Assembly: GCF_029784155.1 (NCBI RefSeq)
Contig: NC_073692.1
Location: 63,369,676 to 63,433,675 of the forward strand
Length of the DNA stretch: 64,000 bases
Direction of reading: 5' to 3'
Origin: Uranotaenia lowii
Lineage: Eukaryota > Arthropoda > Insecta > Diptera > Culicidae
In this document: positions 41,069 through 52,239 of the stretch, in pieces
Position numbering within the stretch: the first letter of the stretch is position 1
How the letters are laid out: each line of letters opens with the position of its first letter
Position numbers and translations under genes: made by a program
The notes under the pieces: model-generated
Database searches by the model: none
The model's input: only the letters and a program-made list of their open reading frames with translations
What the model was told of the DNA's origin: nothing

Positions 41069-42450
41069 ACGACTTAGTAAGGGATGCCAGGTATAATAAA
41101 TACATTTTTTTAATCCTATTCCGACATCTTGAAAATTTAAGAAAAAAGAATAAAAGAAATGATATAAATGTTTCGAAAACATTTATCAATAAAATGTTTA
41201 TCAGAGCAATCGTTTTCGAATAAGTTCAGATGAATTTTTATTGTTAAACACTTGTTAAATGCAAAGTTGATTCAATAATTTCACTTTATTTAGATTCACT
41301 GGATTAAAAAACGAAAATTATTGGAATTATTAGAAAAGCGAAAAAAAAACGCGTGCGGTGTCACTTAGGCATCGCCTACTCCGTCCACATAGATACTGTA
41401 TCATAAAATAAAATAAAAGCGATTCTGACTTACGCCAAATTAACTTAAACATAAACCCATCGATTGCTATTGTTTGTGTTTTCTTTCAAATTAACTATGC
41501 TGAATGAATCGGTGCCATCAAAGATTTTCGTGCTGACTAATGAAAATTGGAAATCAAATCAGATTTTTTTTAAATATTCTTTTTAATCATTGTACGTAAA
41601 CTAAACAAAAGAGTGTTGAAAATTTACTGGGACGGCATCCCTGATCAACACTTTTTGCGATTGTCTAACAGAGATGCCAGGTGATATTGTCAAAATACAG
41701 GATTTGGTTTTTTTTTTCAAGACATCACTGGATAGCAGAAACAGAGCATGGTTAAGGTTATGCAAATTCACAATGGCATTTTTTTTAACTCTTTTCAGGA
41801 ATTTACATTACGTCATAAGTCATGTAAACTTAGTAGAAATAACTTGTTCCAATTATTTGCAGGTTAAAACATGTAAATGTACAATATTATTCAATACTGT
41901 GCATAAACAGGTGATGTAGACGACTCAATATATGCAAATAAGTGAGCATCTTCTTGGCTGGACTGCAGTTTATATCGGAAAACACCATTTAAACATAATC
42001 TTAAACTTACCATTGGTTAAATGGGTTAAACTATTTTATGGCAGATTTGTTCGATGTTCTCATAACTCAACACATTAAGAACAGAGATGAAATCTAAGCC
42101 GGAAAACGCCGAAATTCTGCATACTATTTGTCAAAAATTATTCGACTAAATTTTTCAATTTTATTTTCTTTGAGTAATTTGGTTTGTTTTTTTAGTATGG
42201 AATTTTAAAGCATTTGAGTAATGCTTCTGAATACAGCAAAATTGCGGCGAGCGAAAAAACGAAAACATTTGGACCGCAATGTGTTTACTACAAATTCTAC
42301 CCTTATTGAGATCTTTATTTTTTTGAAAACAAGGACAGTTCAAGACATTTTAAAGACCATTTTTCGAAAATCTGGATAATTTGAGAGTTCTTCATAAAGG
42401 ATAAAAAATCAGGACAAATTCTGAAAAATCACGACGCCTGGCATCTCTGA
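41069..42450. repeat. hAT-like terminal fragments
   Basis: Four termini of the type CAG(A/G)GATGCC(A) occur: AGGGATGCCAGG at about 41080, GGCATCCCTG at about 41633, CAGAGATGCCAGG at 41669 and GGCATCTCTG at 42449. They could bound two adjacent elements (41.08-41.64 and 41.67-42.45 kb). I found no matching 8-bp duplications. The same terminal motif bounds the hAT MITE at 51421. Confidence 0.4.
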
Positions 42451-42539
42451 TCAAAGTGATCAAATTCACAGTGCAATACTTCCATTTCTGTCGCCAAATA
42501 GCGCTATTCGTATCCCCCGTTTTCTCATTAAGAGGTGTA

Positions 42540-42600
42540 TATCGGTTAGAGTATATATGCCATTAGTGTCAATTTGACACTCATCGCTTAAAACCGCTAT
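42540..42600. other. isolated subterminal palindrome
   Basis: AGTGTCAATTTGACACT at about 42559 resembles the GGTGTCAAATTGACACC palindrome of the TTAA element at 25.85 kb. No TTAA end was found with it, so it may be a fragment. Confidence 0.3.
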
Positions 42601-42704
42601 ATCTCTTTTGTTTCTCAAGTTTTGGAAACTCCGTTGTGTAACACAAAAAATTTTTACTTAATGTACTAGAAAGCTGAAGTTAGAAGTTATACGTAGCACA
42701 TATA

Positions 42705-45438
42705 CAGTGAGCGAAATAAGAATAGCACCACTATGTGTTTTGCTTGTTAAAATATGAATGATTGAATATCACGAAAATTTTCTTCTACAGTTTGTTCTGA
42801 ATTATTTTACGGATAAGTCAAGCATAACATTACTTTTTTGGACGTAGCAAGAACAGTACCACTTGAGTTTTTCAACAAAAACAAAAATTTAAGGAGTTTT
42901 CTAGAATTCCAAAGGTTTCCAAAGGTTTTAAAAGGGGGTTTTAAGAGATGCTCCTCTAGCGTTTAGGAATTTGATATTTGAGCTGTAGTTCTTTACCAAA
43001 ACTTTCTTCATTAAAATGACGTGAAATGATGAAACAAACATTTGGGATTTATTTTGAATAAGAAAAAAACAGGTTGGAAATCAAAAACTTAGATTTTTTC
43101 AGTAAACCACATTTATTCCAGTTTCAAGTCGTAGATGGCAGCACTATCTTGCAGTTAAAACCAAATTAAGTCTTAATATTGATTTTCCAGGTTTATTTAG
43201 GCCCATATTCATCATTTTAAGGTATTTTCAGATCACAGTTTTTTTTTTAATTTCACGCTGCAGAAATCTTCTGCGGATTTTCAAAAGAATCACCAGCATA
43301 AGAATGTACAATCGCCAAAATTCCTGCTCATCTCAACTTCCGATTCAATTCCAAATCATACCAATAACACAGCTAGCCGTCTGGTCCATCAAGATCCATC
43401 GCAAAGTACAACTTTATTCTGATTATTGGTCCAAAAAATTCACTTTTAGTGACCTTGATGCAATTCTAATTTTTTTTTATTTAGAGACTAGCTGATCCCA
43501 TACGAACTCCGTTTCGCTTTCTACTTGAAAACTTCATGAACAGTTTGTATGAAAGCCAATTGCCAAGCATTTTCCAGATGCACTTCTGAATTCATTGTTA
43601 AGTAATAATTGCAAAAATATTGGTCTGTCGTCTGCTACTAAATTTGAAATAAGAAATCCTTTGGCCGTGCCAAAAAACCACGTGTATAAATTTTGACTCG
43701 ATCATTGCATAACAACGCAACTATTGCCAAAAAGCCAAACCCCTTTTGGGGGCTCTTGTACAATCTTTGATGACTGAAATCGATTGCCCTTCCCTCAAAA
43801 CTCCCGTGTGCAAATTTTCAAAGCAATCCATTGTATAATAACGTCAATATTGCTAAAAACAGTAAGAAATTAATTTATATGGACGTCCCCTATCTCGACC
43901 CCTGGCAAAACATTTGGCATCTGAATTCGGTTGCTATTTCCCGAAAACTACCGTGTGCAAATTTTCATCCCAATCCGGTGTAAAATAACGACGATATTGC
44001 AAAAATATTGAAAGGTTTATATGGACGACCCCCTTTGCCGACCCCTTACACTGAATTTAATACCTGAAATCCATTGCTCATCTCTCAAAACTCTCGTGTA
44101 CCCATTTTCGTCTGAATCCGATGTATAATAACGACAATATCGCATCAACAGTGAATAGTTATTATGGACGACCCCTTTGACCGATCCCTGATTTTAGTTT
44201 GGAAAAGTTAAATCAGTTGTTTGTCCCTAATAACTCCTATGTGCAAATTTTCACCCCAATCCAATGTAGAAAAACGTCAATATCACTAAGATACTGAAAA
44301 TTTAATATGGACGACCCCTTCTGCCGGCCCCTTACACTGAATTTGATACCTCAAATCGATTGCACGTCACTCAAAACTATCGTGTACCAATTTTCATCTA
44401 AATACGATGTATAATAACGTCAATATCGCAAAAACAGCGAACAGTTAATATGGACGACCCCTTTGGCTGACCCCTTACACAAAATTTGACTCCTGAAATC
44501 GATTGTTCGTCTTTCAAAACACTCATGTGCAAATTTTCAACACAATCCGACGAAAAGTAACGACAATATCGCGAAAACAATATTTGTCTTCTATGGACGA
44601 CCCCCTTCAGAAGGGGTCATCCGAAAATCTGAAAACATTTTTCATCCTTCCTGGTTCTAATGAGCATCCATGCCAAATTTCAGCTCTCTAGCCCTTAAGA
44701 CGGCTGAATCTATAGAGGACAAACAAACAAACAAACAAACATACAGAAATTGCTTTTTATATATATAGATTTTAGAATTTCCACGGCGCTCACACGGTAC
44801 CATGTACTTATTTCTTGACTAATATTATTCAGCACTTCCTAATTAATCCCGGATATTCGAAAATGGGCATGCAATTGGTTAAATTGCAAGATAGTGCTGC
44901 CATCTATGACATATAACTAGAGAAATAGTGTTTGACTATTACAAAACATTAGTATTTTTGAATTCCAACCTGTTTTTGGATTTTAATTCAGCCTTAATCT
45001 ATGTTTCATCGTTTTGCATCATACTTATGAATGTTTATGAAGAAATGAAGCAGTTTAAAAAAGTTTTATACCCTGAATATCAAACTCCTTAACGCTAGAG
45101 GAGCATCTCTTAAAACGCCCCCTAGAAAGCTCCTTAAAATGCAGATATCTATTCAAATAATTCGTAGAAACATTATAATTCACTTTAAACACAGTAAATT
45201 CATAAAAATAATCTTGCTTTTGTTGAAAAGCTCAAGTGGTACTATTCTTATTTCGCACCCCTTTTATCACATTTTTGGTCCTCAACGCCAATTGCTACGT
45301 CCGAAAAAAGTAAAGTTATGCTTGATTTATCTATTAAACAATTCAGAACAAACTGTGGAAGAAAATTTTCGTGATTTTCAATCATTCATATTTTAACAAG
45401 CAAAACACATAGTGGTTCTATTCTTATTTCGATCACTG
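42705..45438. mobile_element. Tc1-like long-inverted-repeat element, copy 1
   Basis: Inverted ends CAGTGAGCGAAATAAGAATA and the complement of CAGTGATCGAAATAAGAATA, with TA duplicated outside (42703-42704 and 45439-45440). The arms extend about 500 bp inwards, imperfectly. They share ATGTGTTTTGCTTGTTAAAA, AGATGCTCCTCTAGCG, and GATGGCAGCACTATCTTGCA against its complement at about 44886. No transposase frame survives. A Helitron (43488-44769) sits inside, so the original length was about 1.45 kb. Confidence 0.75.
43488..44769 (-). mobile_element. non-autonomous Helitron C (same family as A)
   Basis: On the minus strand it starts TCTATATATATAAAAAGC after A and ends GGGATCAGCTAG before T, with the same pre-terminal hairpin as Helitron A. 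Six tandem units of about 143 bp are marked by GGACG at 43881, 44023, 44166, 44309, 44452 and 44595. Its length exceeds that of A by 281 bp, close to two units. Short open frames within are by-products of the repeats. Confidence 0.75.
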
Positions 45439-45440
45439 TA

Positions 45441-46320
45441 GATATATTTTTTGGAATTTTTTTTTAAGATCATGGCCACAGAAAATGGAAAAAAGGTCAA
45501 TCAATGAACCCTTCAAAAATGTTTAAGTTGTAAAAGATAAATTTTGGAGAATATTAAAAAATTGTCGAAATTTCCTCACGTTTTTGCATTTTTAAATAGT
45601 AAATATACTTCAATATGTTTGAGAACAAACGAGTTGATTTCAAAAAATTTCCGATAAATTTTTGAAACAAAAGACTATCCAATTAATCTATATCAATACT
45701 TTTTAGAGGTAGGGGAAAAAACCAGGTCCATATTCCTCCAAAGCTATGTACATAATTTGTTTTGTAGTGGTTTAAGTTACATTTTTTTTTTATGAAGAGA
45801 AGGTGGTTAAGCTTTTTTCCCTGTTATTGTACTGAATTTGTATTGTTCAAAAAATGTATTTGGATTGATGAGCTTGACTAAATAGAAAATGGATAATCAT
45901 TTGAAGTTTATTCTGATTCATTGTTAGAGTAAAACAAAAAAATTGGTTTAACCTTCTCCTGATGTCCTAAGTTAAAAATTTCAGTTTGGCACGAGATTCC
46001 GCGATTCCTCAATCCTGTCCAGATGATTACTGATCTGATCGTGTGGTAGACTTTACCTGCTGAGCCAACTCGTTCAATCATCTGCTGATTCTTCTTTTTT
46101 TTTCTCGCTCTCAACGTCATTAAGTCAAATTGAAAGTGTTTGAAGCTGGAAAAATATACATGGAACCAAGAAATGCAAACCAAAGAACGTTTGGAGATGA
46201 CGTAACGAAAAATTGAAACCCAAAATAAATTGCAAAGTTTTTTTTCCTTTTGTAACGTTCTTTGTTTTGATTGAAATTCTAAATTCTCCAAATAATCATT
46301 ACGTCTTTTACGAATAGGTT
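45441..46320. other. no gene recognised
   Basis: AT-rich. A minus-strand frame of 127 codons (45908-46291) is Lys/Phe-rich with no motif and I do not call it. Confidence 0.3.
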
Positions 46321-47480
46321 CCTTTAAGAAATTATTCCTGAGAATCTCGCAGTCTATAGAAGATGAATTAGCATTGTGCTGATTCTTGGTGCATGCTCTC
46401 GTGGACAGAAAAAGGAATCCATTATCTCACTTGAGCCCAGTGACGGCGATGTTCGTTCATTGATGCATGCTTGCATATTTTATCCTGAAACGGCGCTGCC
46501 GGGGTGTCAAGTTGGGTATAGATTAACTTGCAGATGCTAATTTGTTTACATTTGCCTCTTTTCTCTGGCTTTAACTGATGTGAGAACAGGATAAACAATC
46601 AATGAGTTTTGAATATTTATGAACAAAAAGGAAAGATCTCTCTAAACAGACTTCAACGGTTTAAATCTTAAGGTAAACCTCTAATTCAGAATTCTAGATG
46701 TACGTAGATCTTATTGTTGAAATTTTAAAATTATGTGTACCTTGCGCCTAGAAAAGTTTTACTAACCCGATTTTCTTGTCCTTACTCCATAAAGAGGATA
46801 TATTGTGTTAATTGTAAGATTCGATTCAACATGGTATTACACAATAAATATGTACCTATTTGTATTCAAATGCTTCTTTTTTCTAACCTTTTTCGTGAAG
46901 CATTTTTATCAAAAGTATTTGCTTTAGGAAAATAATTCATTTGAATTCGTTGTAAAAAAGAGGGAAACAGCGCAAACGATATGTTGTCACAGGGAATGCT
47001 AACCTAAATCAACGGGGATTTGCTAATTTCGTACCATCTTGCCCGTAAACAACAGCTTCTTCCGAATACGTACGTAGCTGCTGGGTATGTATTTCAGTTT
47101 CCTCTTTTTTTTTTTCGAGGGATGTTCCTCTACTGTTCATTTATCTCAATTTTCCACAAAATTAAGCCACCATATCTGCTGGAAAGAAACAAAATGGTCC
47201 CTGGGCATTCATTTGCTTTTAGTGCCGGGGGCTATTTTTAGGGTGGGCCCAGCAATAATACTTAGGTAGCCACTCGACTTGACTCGATCCGCCTCGACTG
47301 GTGGCACTAATATGGGCCCCTAGATCATGGGAGTATGTGTGCTTGACATTAGAGTGGCTAAATCATATTTTTTCTCAAAACAAATCTCTTATTGAATTGT
47401 TACAAATTCAAGGAATTCAATAGAACATAATAGAAGCGAATCAAAATAGTTAAAGTAGTATTATCAAAATTCCCCCAATT
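46321..47480. promoter_or_regulatory. candidate non-coding island
   Basis: 46400-46570 and 47200-47340 are richer in GC than their surroundings and free of repeats I can detect. A TTGTTTACATTTGCC forkhead-like site lies at about 46543. No open frame of note. Inference only. Confidence 0.2.
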
Positions 47481-48300
47481 CGGTACTTAAGAACATGGAA
47501 ATTCAAACCACACAGCGGCATCCTGCACACAGAGAAGGAGGGAATCCCTGACTCTGACCTGGATGTCCGCGTTGGAAAAATAATTTCCCTGACCTCGAGC
47601 TTGAGCCTCACTTTGGTGCCCATTTGTACTTATGTCGGAGGGTTGGGATGGACACTGGAGACACTGGACACTGGACAGGCTCATCCCTGACCGGACTCAA
47701 CCTCACTCTCACTCACTCTCACTCACTTTCTCTGATTCGATGGCGATATGGTTGGATCGTAATCCCACGTTGTTAGGGTTTCCGAAGAAGAAAAAAAAAT
47801 TCAACGTTTCAAATGTATCGTTCTTTGAATTCTGTAACGATAAGTGCATGAAAGTAACACTTCATTAAGCTGTAGATATATAATAAAATCAAATTAATTA
47901 TTCATACCTTCTACAAAATGCCTGGGACAATTTTCCTCTGTGTTATTTTGCATATGGTCGAGACATTTAGTTGAAACTGGCACATTTTATTTGAATCAAA
48001 TACAGATAAAAATTTAAAAATTTAAAAGTAACACAAGGTGGCTCTCAAATGAAAATTAACAAACAACCGTAAAGAACTGTATTTCATCAGAGTAAGTCTG
48101 TGATAATATAAAATTCAGCAACAGAATCAGAAGATAGTTTAATTACTTCTTTAATAGGAACCCAATTCAAGAACTTGATTTATGGAACATTTCCTAAACA
48201 GAATCCCAGAATGTCGTCTTCAACAAGATTCTTTCTTAAAATTGACTGTGAAAAAGTGAATATAATGCTTCTTTAAACTATTTAAATGGATAACTATATT
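47481..48300. other. single-copy-looking DNA with short repeats
   Basis: GACACTGGA repeats at about 47651-47678 and a CTCACTCT run at 47702-47728. No supported gene. Confidence 0.3.
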
Positions 48301-48304
48301 TTTA

Positions 48305-49228
48305 GGCGATTTCTAGTATTTCAAAGGTTTTTTGGGGGTTTTTGAGAAGTTTGCCTCAAGCACCAAGCAATTTTTCTAAGTGGAACACACATTTTCGAGT
48401 ACAAATTGTGATGTCAGAACTATCTTGCGGTTGAAACCAAATTATGTCTCAATATTGATTTTTCGGGCATTGTTAGGCCTATCTTCATCATTTCGATGTA
48501 GTTTTTCCTACACAGTTTTATTGGATTTCACGCTGGAGACAGCTGGATTGGCAAAAAATCACCAGCACAAGAATATACCACCGCCGAAGTTTCTGCTTCT
48601 CTCAAAATCCGAGTCAAATGTAAATCATACCAAAAATACTGCTAGCCATCTGCTTAGCTTAGCTTAGCTTGATTGACTATAAGTCAATGACTAATCTTAT
48701 CCACATTAAATCTCTGAAATCTAAATGCTTCAAAAACAGTTTTTAAAATATCGAGGCCATCAATTTTGCAGTCTTAAGAAAATGGTATTTAGGATTAGCA
48801 GTCATTCTCATTGTACAAAACTGATGCTCTCCCTTTTCTTAAATGATTGATAACGGCGCCGGCCACGTCCTAGTAGTCAATGGGGGAAAAAGGAAGGAAT
48901 GTTAGTATGATACTCTTTAGGCTCAACCAATAATTCTGCTAGCCATCTGGTTCATCAAACTCCATCGGAAAGTACATCATTATTCTGATTACCCAAAAAA
49001 TTTGAGTGGCCTTGATGAAATTTAAATTTTTTTGTTCAGTGATCTTAGAATTTCCAAGGCGTTTACGCGATATCAAGAGCTTATTTCTAGACCAAAACCA
49101 CCCCGCACACCTTAATTAATCACGGATAGTTGAAACTGGGTATCAATTCCGTTTTACAGCAAGATAGTGCTGCCATTTAACTAAAAAAAGTGTTTGACTG
49201 ATTAAAAAAATTAATATTTTTGAATAAG
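48305..49228. mobile_element. Tc1-like long-inverted-repeat element, copy 2 (partial)
   Basis: Parallels the inner part of copy 1. It shares GGTTGAAACCAAATTATGTCT, AATATTGATTTT, a GCTAGCCATCTGGTTCATCA-type segment and CAGCAAGATAGTGCTGCCAT near the right. The terminal repeats are missing. It is split by a SINE-like insertion at 48653-48935. Confidence 0.6.
48653..48935 (-). mobile_element. SINE-like retroelement insertion, 283 bp
   Basis: The 14 bases CTGCTAGCCATCTG stand on both sides (48639-48652 and 48936-48949). Copy 1 of the host element shows the same site uninterrupted at about 43371-43385. At its left end is a CTTAGCTTAG repeat, which on the minus strand is a 3' tail of AAGCT pentamers. 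A variable-length duplication plus a simple tail marks target-primed retroposition. No coding capacity. I do not recognise the family. Confidence 0.65.
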
Positions 49229-49232
49229 TAGC

Positions 49233-49540
49233 AGGGCCGGATTAAGCCATCGGGGGGCCGGGACAATTTCTCTATGAATCGTTCTTTTTTGCAAATGTCA
49301 TCCCAAAGAATACAAAACCCATTATGTCTACGTTGAAGGTAGTTTCTAATATCTTCAAACAATCGATAATTGTTAATCATCACGTGGAACCATTGCGGAC
49401 GAGGAAATCAATAATTTGAGCCGAAAATGCTAAATTCAATAGGTGATTTATCTCTAACTGGAATTCTCTGGCTTAAAAAAAAATCAAAGAGAGATAGTTC
49501 TGGAACGAACGGGTCATCATGAACCACCCTAAGAAACGAA
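49233..49540. repeat. hAT-type terminus fragment
   Basis: CAGGGCCGGATTAAGCC at 49233 is a familiar hAT-superfamily terminal sequence. No partner end or 8-bp duplication was located, so it is probably truncated. Confidence 0.35.
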
Positions 49541-49550
49541 ATGACCCAAC

Positions 49551-49796
49551 ATGGCGATGCTGCGTGCATTAACGATTGAGATGCGCGCCAAAATCATCGG
49601 CTTTTCCTCGGCCACGAAGAGGGTTTTCCGAAGGGTCCAGCCAAAATCATCCCAAAGCTCGGCCTCTTTTCCCATCCAACCACCATCGGAGACAGATCAT
49701 CATGGTAACAAGTCGGAGGCCCAAGCGGCCGAAATGGCCAGAGTCGGAGGCCCAGAGCGGCCAAATTTTGGTTTGTTTGTCGGAAAAAAATTGTAA
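49551..49796 (+). pseudogene. GC-rich coding-like fragment, unknown
   Basis: About 250 bp with a much higher GC content than the flanks and open frames in three phases (80 codons on the plus strand, 77 on the minus). GGCCCAAGCGGCCGAAATGG and GGCCCAGAGCGGCC form a small internal repeat. No domain recognised. It looks like a fragment of an element or gene from elsewhere, not a complete gene. Confidence 0.25.
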
Positions 49797-50094
49797 TTAG
49801 TTTAAGTTTGGTAAAAATACAGTCCACTATTTTTAATGTTTTTGAGAATGAGTGTGTACGGTTTTAATTATCAGAGGAAATTCTGATGGTATCGATTCAT
49901 TCCATCAGGGGCGATCTTGAACAGAGATTTTAAAATGTTATTTTTTATTTTATCATTGACCGCATTTACCGAAATAATATAAATATTTCCTCATGACAAC
50001 TGGGAAGATTTTAGACTTCGTTTGAAGCCAGCGGTTCGATAAGCCAGCAGAATCATGATAGGCTAGGAAACTTGAATTTACTCTTAATTTAGGT

Positions 50095-50275
50095 ACAAGA
50101 TAATAACAATAACGATATCTAGTAATGTCAACATAACGATAACGATGTCTAGTAATGTCAACATTGTCATGTCATGTCATTCCAACATTGTAATGTGTGT
50201 CAACATTGTCATGTCATGTCATGGCAACATTATTATGTCATGTCATGTCAACATTGTCATGTCCTGTCAACTTTG
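50095..50275. repeat. GTCATGTCAACATT minisatellite
   Basis: About ten imperfect units built on (ATGTC)n and AACATTGTC. Simple repeat only. Confidence 0.7.
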
Positions 50276-51420
50276 AGCCCATCTCATGTTAAAATTTTTC
50301 ATTTGCAATAAATTTCCAATATGACCGGTCGTTTGGTTTTCTGCGCCTCAGCTGCACTTCTATCCGCCGCACGCCGCCTTGTCTGATGGTCCGCCTGCAC
50401 TGATCTACTAGTTACATCGAGCTGGACTGCAAAGCGATATCTGCGTTGGATTACCACTGGTGGGATCCAACGCTGATCGAATTGCAGCTGAACCACTGTT
50501 CTGCTCGATGAGCAAGCAGGGGATGATGAACCCTTTCTTTTTATAAAGGGCGAACACGAAATTATTGCGAGACAATAAACAGGGCATAACTTTTATACAA
50601 TTGGATAAAAATCAGCCAAATTTTGCACACTTTCTCATTGACGTGTATTGTTTACATGCTGTCAAACTCGAATTCGTGTTTTTCGATTCAATGAAAATGA
50701 AAGTGAACCAATGCGAGTCGAGAGAACAAATTCTTTCCAAACACCTTGAATTTCACCTTGAAGCGTCATAATTTGCTGCTTCTTGCAAATACACAATCTG
50801 ATTTTAAGCAATCTGAGTGCACTGATGGTCGCAGAGAGAACAACAAAGCTGTTCTCTCACTTGACCCACGCAGTACAAGAAAAAGGAACGAAATCGTCTT
50901 CAAAATCTGCAAACATAGCGGACTTTTTATCATATCTCATTCAAACCATTTAATCCGACTTCGAGTAACGATTTCTACGACCTTTAACTTGCGTTAGTTG
51001 GAATTAAGATACGCAGTAACATTTTAAATGACTTGAGTTATCATTTCTAATGCGATTTTATGTTTCTGGGCATTCATCATTCAACCGTCTCCAGAGTGTT
51101 GAAGCGGTTCCAGGAGCGGTTGATGTTGGACCACGGCAAAGGAGCTGGAAGAAAACCGGAACCGGAGAACAAAAAGACGGAGGGAAAGGTGAAGCGGATG
51201 ATTAAAGCAAATCCCAACGTCTCAAGCCATGATTTGGCTAAACAGATCGGCATGTCGCAGAGCTACGTCCAGAATGCAAAGAAGAGAGCTGGACTACATA
51301 CATACAAGGTAGAGAACTTCCCATATCGCGATGAGCGGCAACAATTGACGGCTAAAACTCGGGCACGGAAGCTCTACGAGAAGATGCTGACAAAGTATGT
51401 GTGTAGCCGATAATTGCGAG

Positions 51421-51882
51421 CAGAGATGCCAATGTGTCTGATTTTTCAGGCATTGCCTGATTTTTCGAGGCTCTGCCTGACAACCTGATAAGCCATTGAA
51501 TTTGCCTGATTTTTGAAAATATGCCTGATTTTTGCGAATTTGATGAAAAGTGCGTAGTAAGGAACTGGATTCGGTACCATGGCTGAAGTGGTAGAGTGTA
51601 AATGTGGCTGAATCAAATCAATGGAAAGATTCCCTTGAATTCTTATTTAAAAAAGGGAATTAAAAGGAATCTTACGATTGCTCTGATGCTTTGATTCAGT
51701 GGAGTTCTTCAACCAAGTAGGCTCACAACACATATTAGAGAGAAAATGAGTAGCGGTGACCAAAAAAAAAAAAAAAGGTCATCACTTTAAGCGGAATTTC
51801 CGTTACTTTATCGTAGCCTGATTTTGCCTGATTTTTTTTCGCAAGTTCCCTGATTTTTGAAAAAAAAATGTTGGCAACTTTG
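51421..51882. mobile_element. hAT-type MITE, 462 bp
   Basis: An exact 8-bp duplication, ATTGCGAG, stands at 51413-51420 and 51883-51890. The ends are CAGAGATGCCAA and the complement of CAAAGTTGCCAA (10 of 12 matching). An 8-bp duplication with CAG-type ends is the hAT signature. The interior repeats TGCCTGATTTTT several times near both ends and has no transposase. Inserted in the mariner-like transposase sequence. Confidence 0.8.
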
Positions 51883-51890
51883 ATTGCGAG

Positions 51891-52080
51891 AGCAACACTC
51901 TCTCGGCTGATTGGCGTTTCTGGAAGATGATCTCTCTCTCTCTCTATCGTCCTTACTACACGCACACACACGACGGCTAAGCTGTCTTGTTGTGAGCGGT
52001 CGTCAGTTTAGTTACGATCTTCAGCGAGAGTGGATGCGAGTCTCCCGTTCAGCCAGTGCTGCACGCGGCTTAAGTTTGCA
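51891..52080. other. unassigned insert within the mariner-like element
   Basis: (CT)n at 51930-51944 and (CA)n at 51959-51970, then GC-richer sequence. It stands where the first catalytic part of the transposase should be. Source unknown. Confidence 0.35.
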
Positions 52081-52239
52081 CAGTATGGACTGCTTCCGGG
52101 GTTGGAGTTTCCCACTGGCGAGAGCAAGTTCGATGTGGACGACAAATTTAAGAAGAAAAAAATGTCAAAATGTCTCATTTGGCAGGCCATCTGCTCTTGC
52201 GGACTTAGGAGTGAGCCTTTCGTGACAAAAGGTACAGTA

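Noticed and set aside
41069..42450. One complete hAT element across the whole interval
   Set aside because: Inverted CAGAGATGCC-type termini are present, but no 8-bp duplication matches for any pairing of the four ends. Left as fragments.
45908..46291. 127-codon minus-strand frame
   Set aside because: Lys/Phe/Arg-rich with no domain or splice signals; in AT-rich DNA such frames are expected by chance.
50095..50275. CRISPR-like array in the GTCATGTCAACATT repeats
   Set aside because: Units are short, irregular and without unique spacers, and the genome is eukaryotic. Simple minisatellite.
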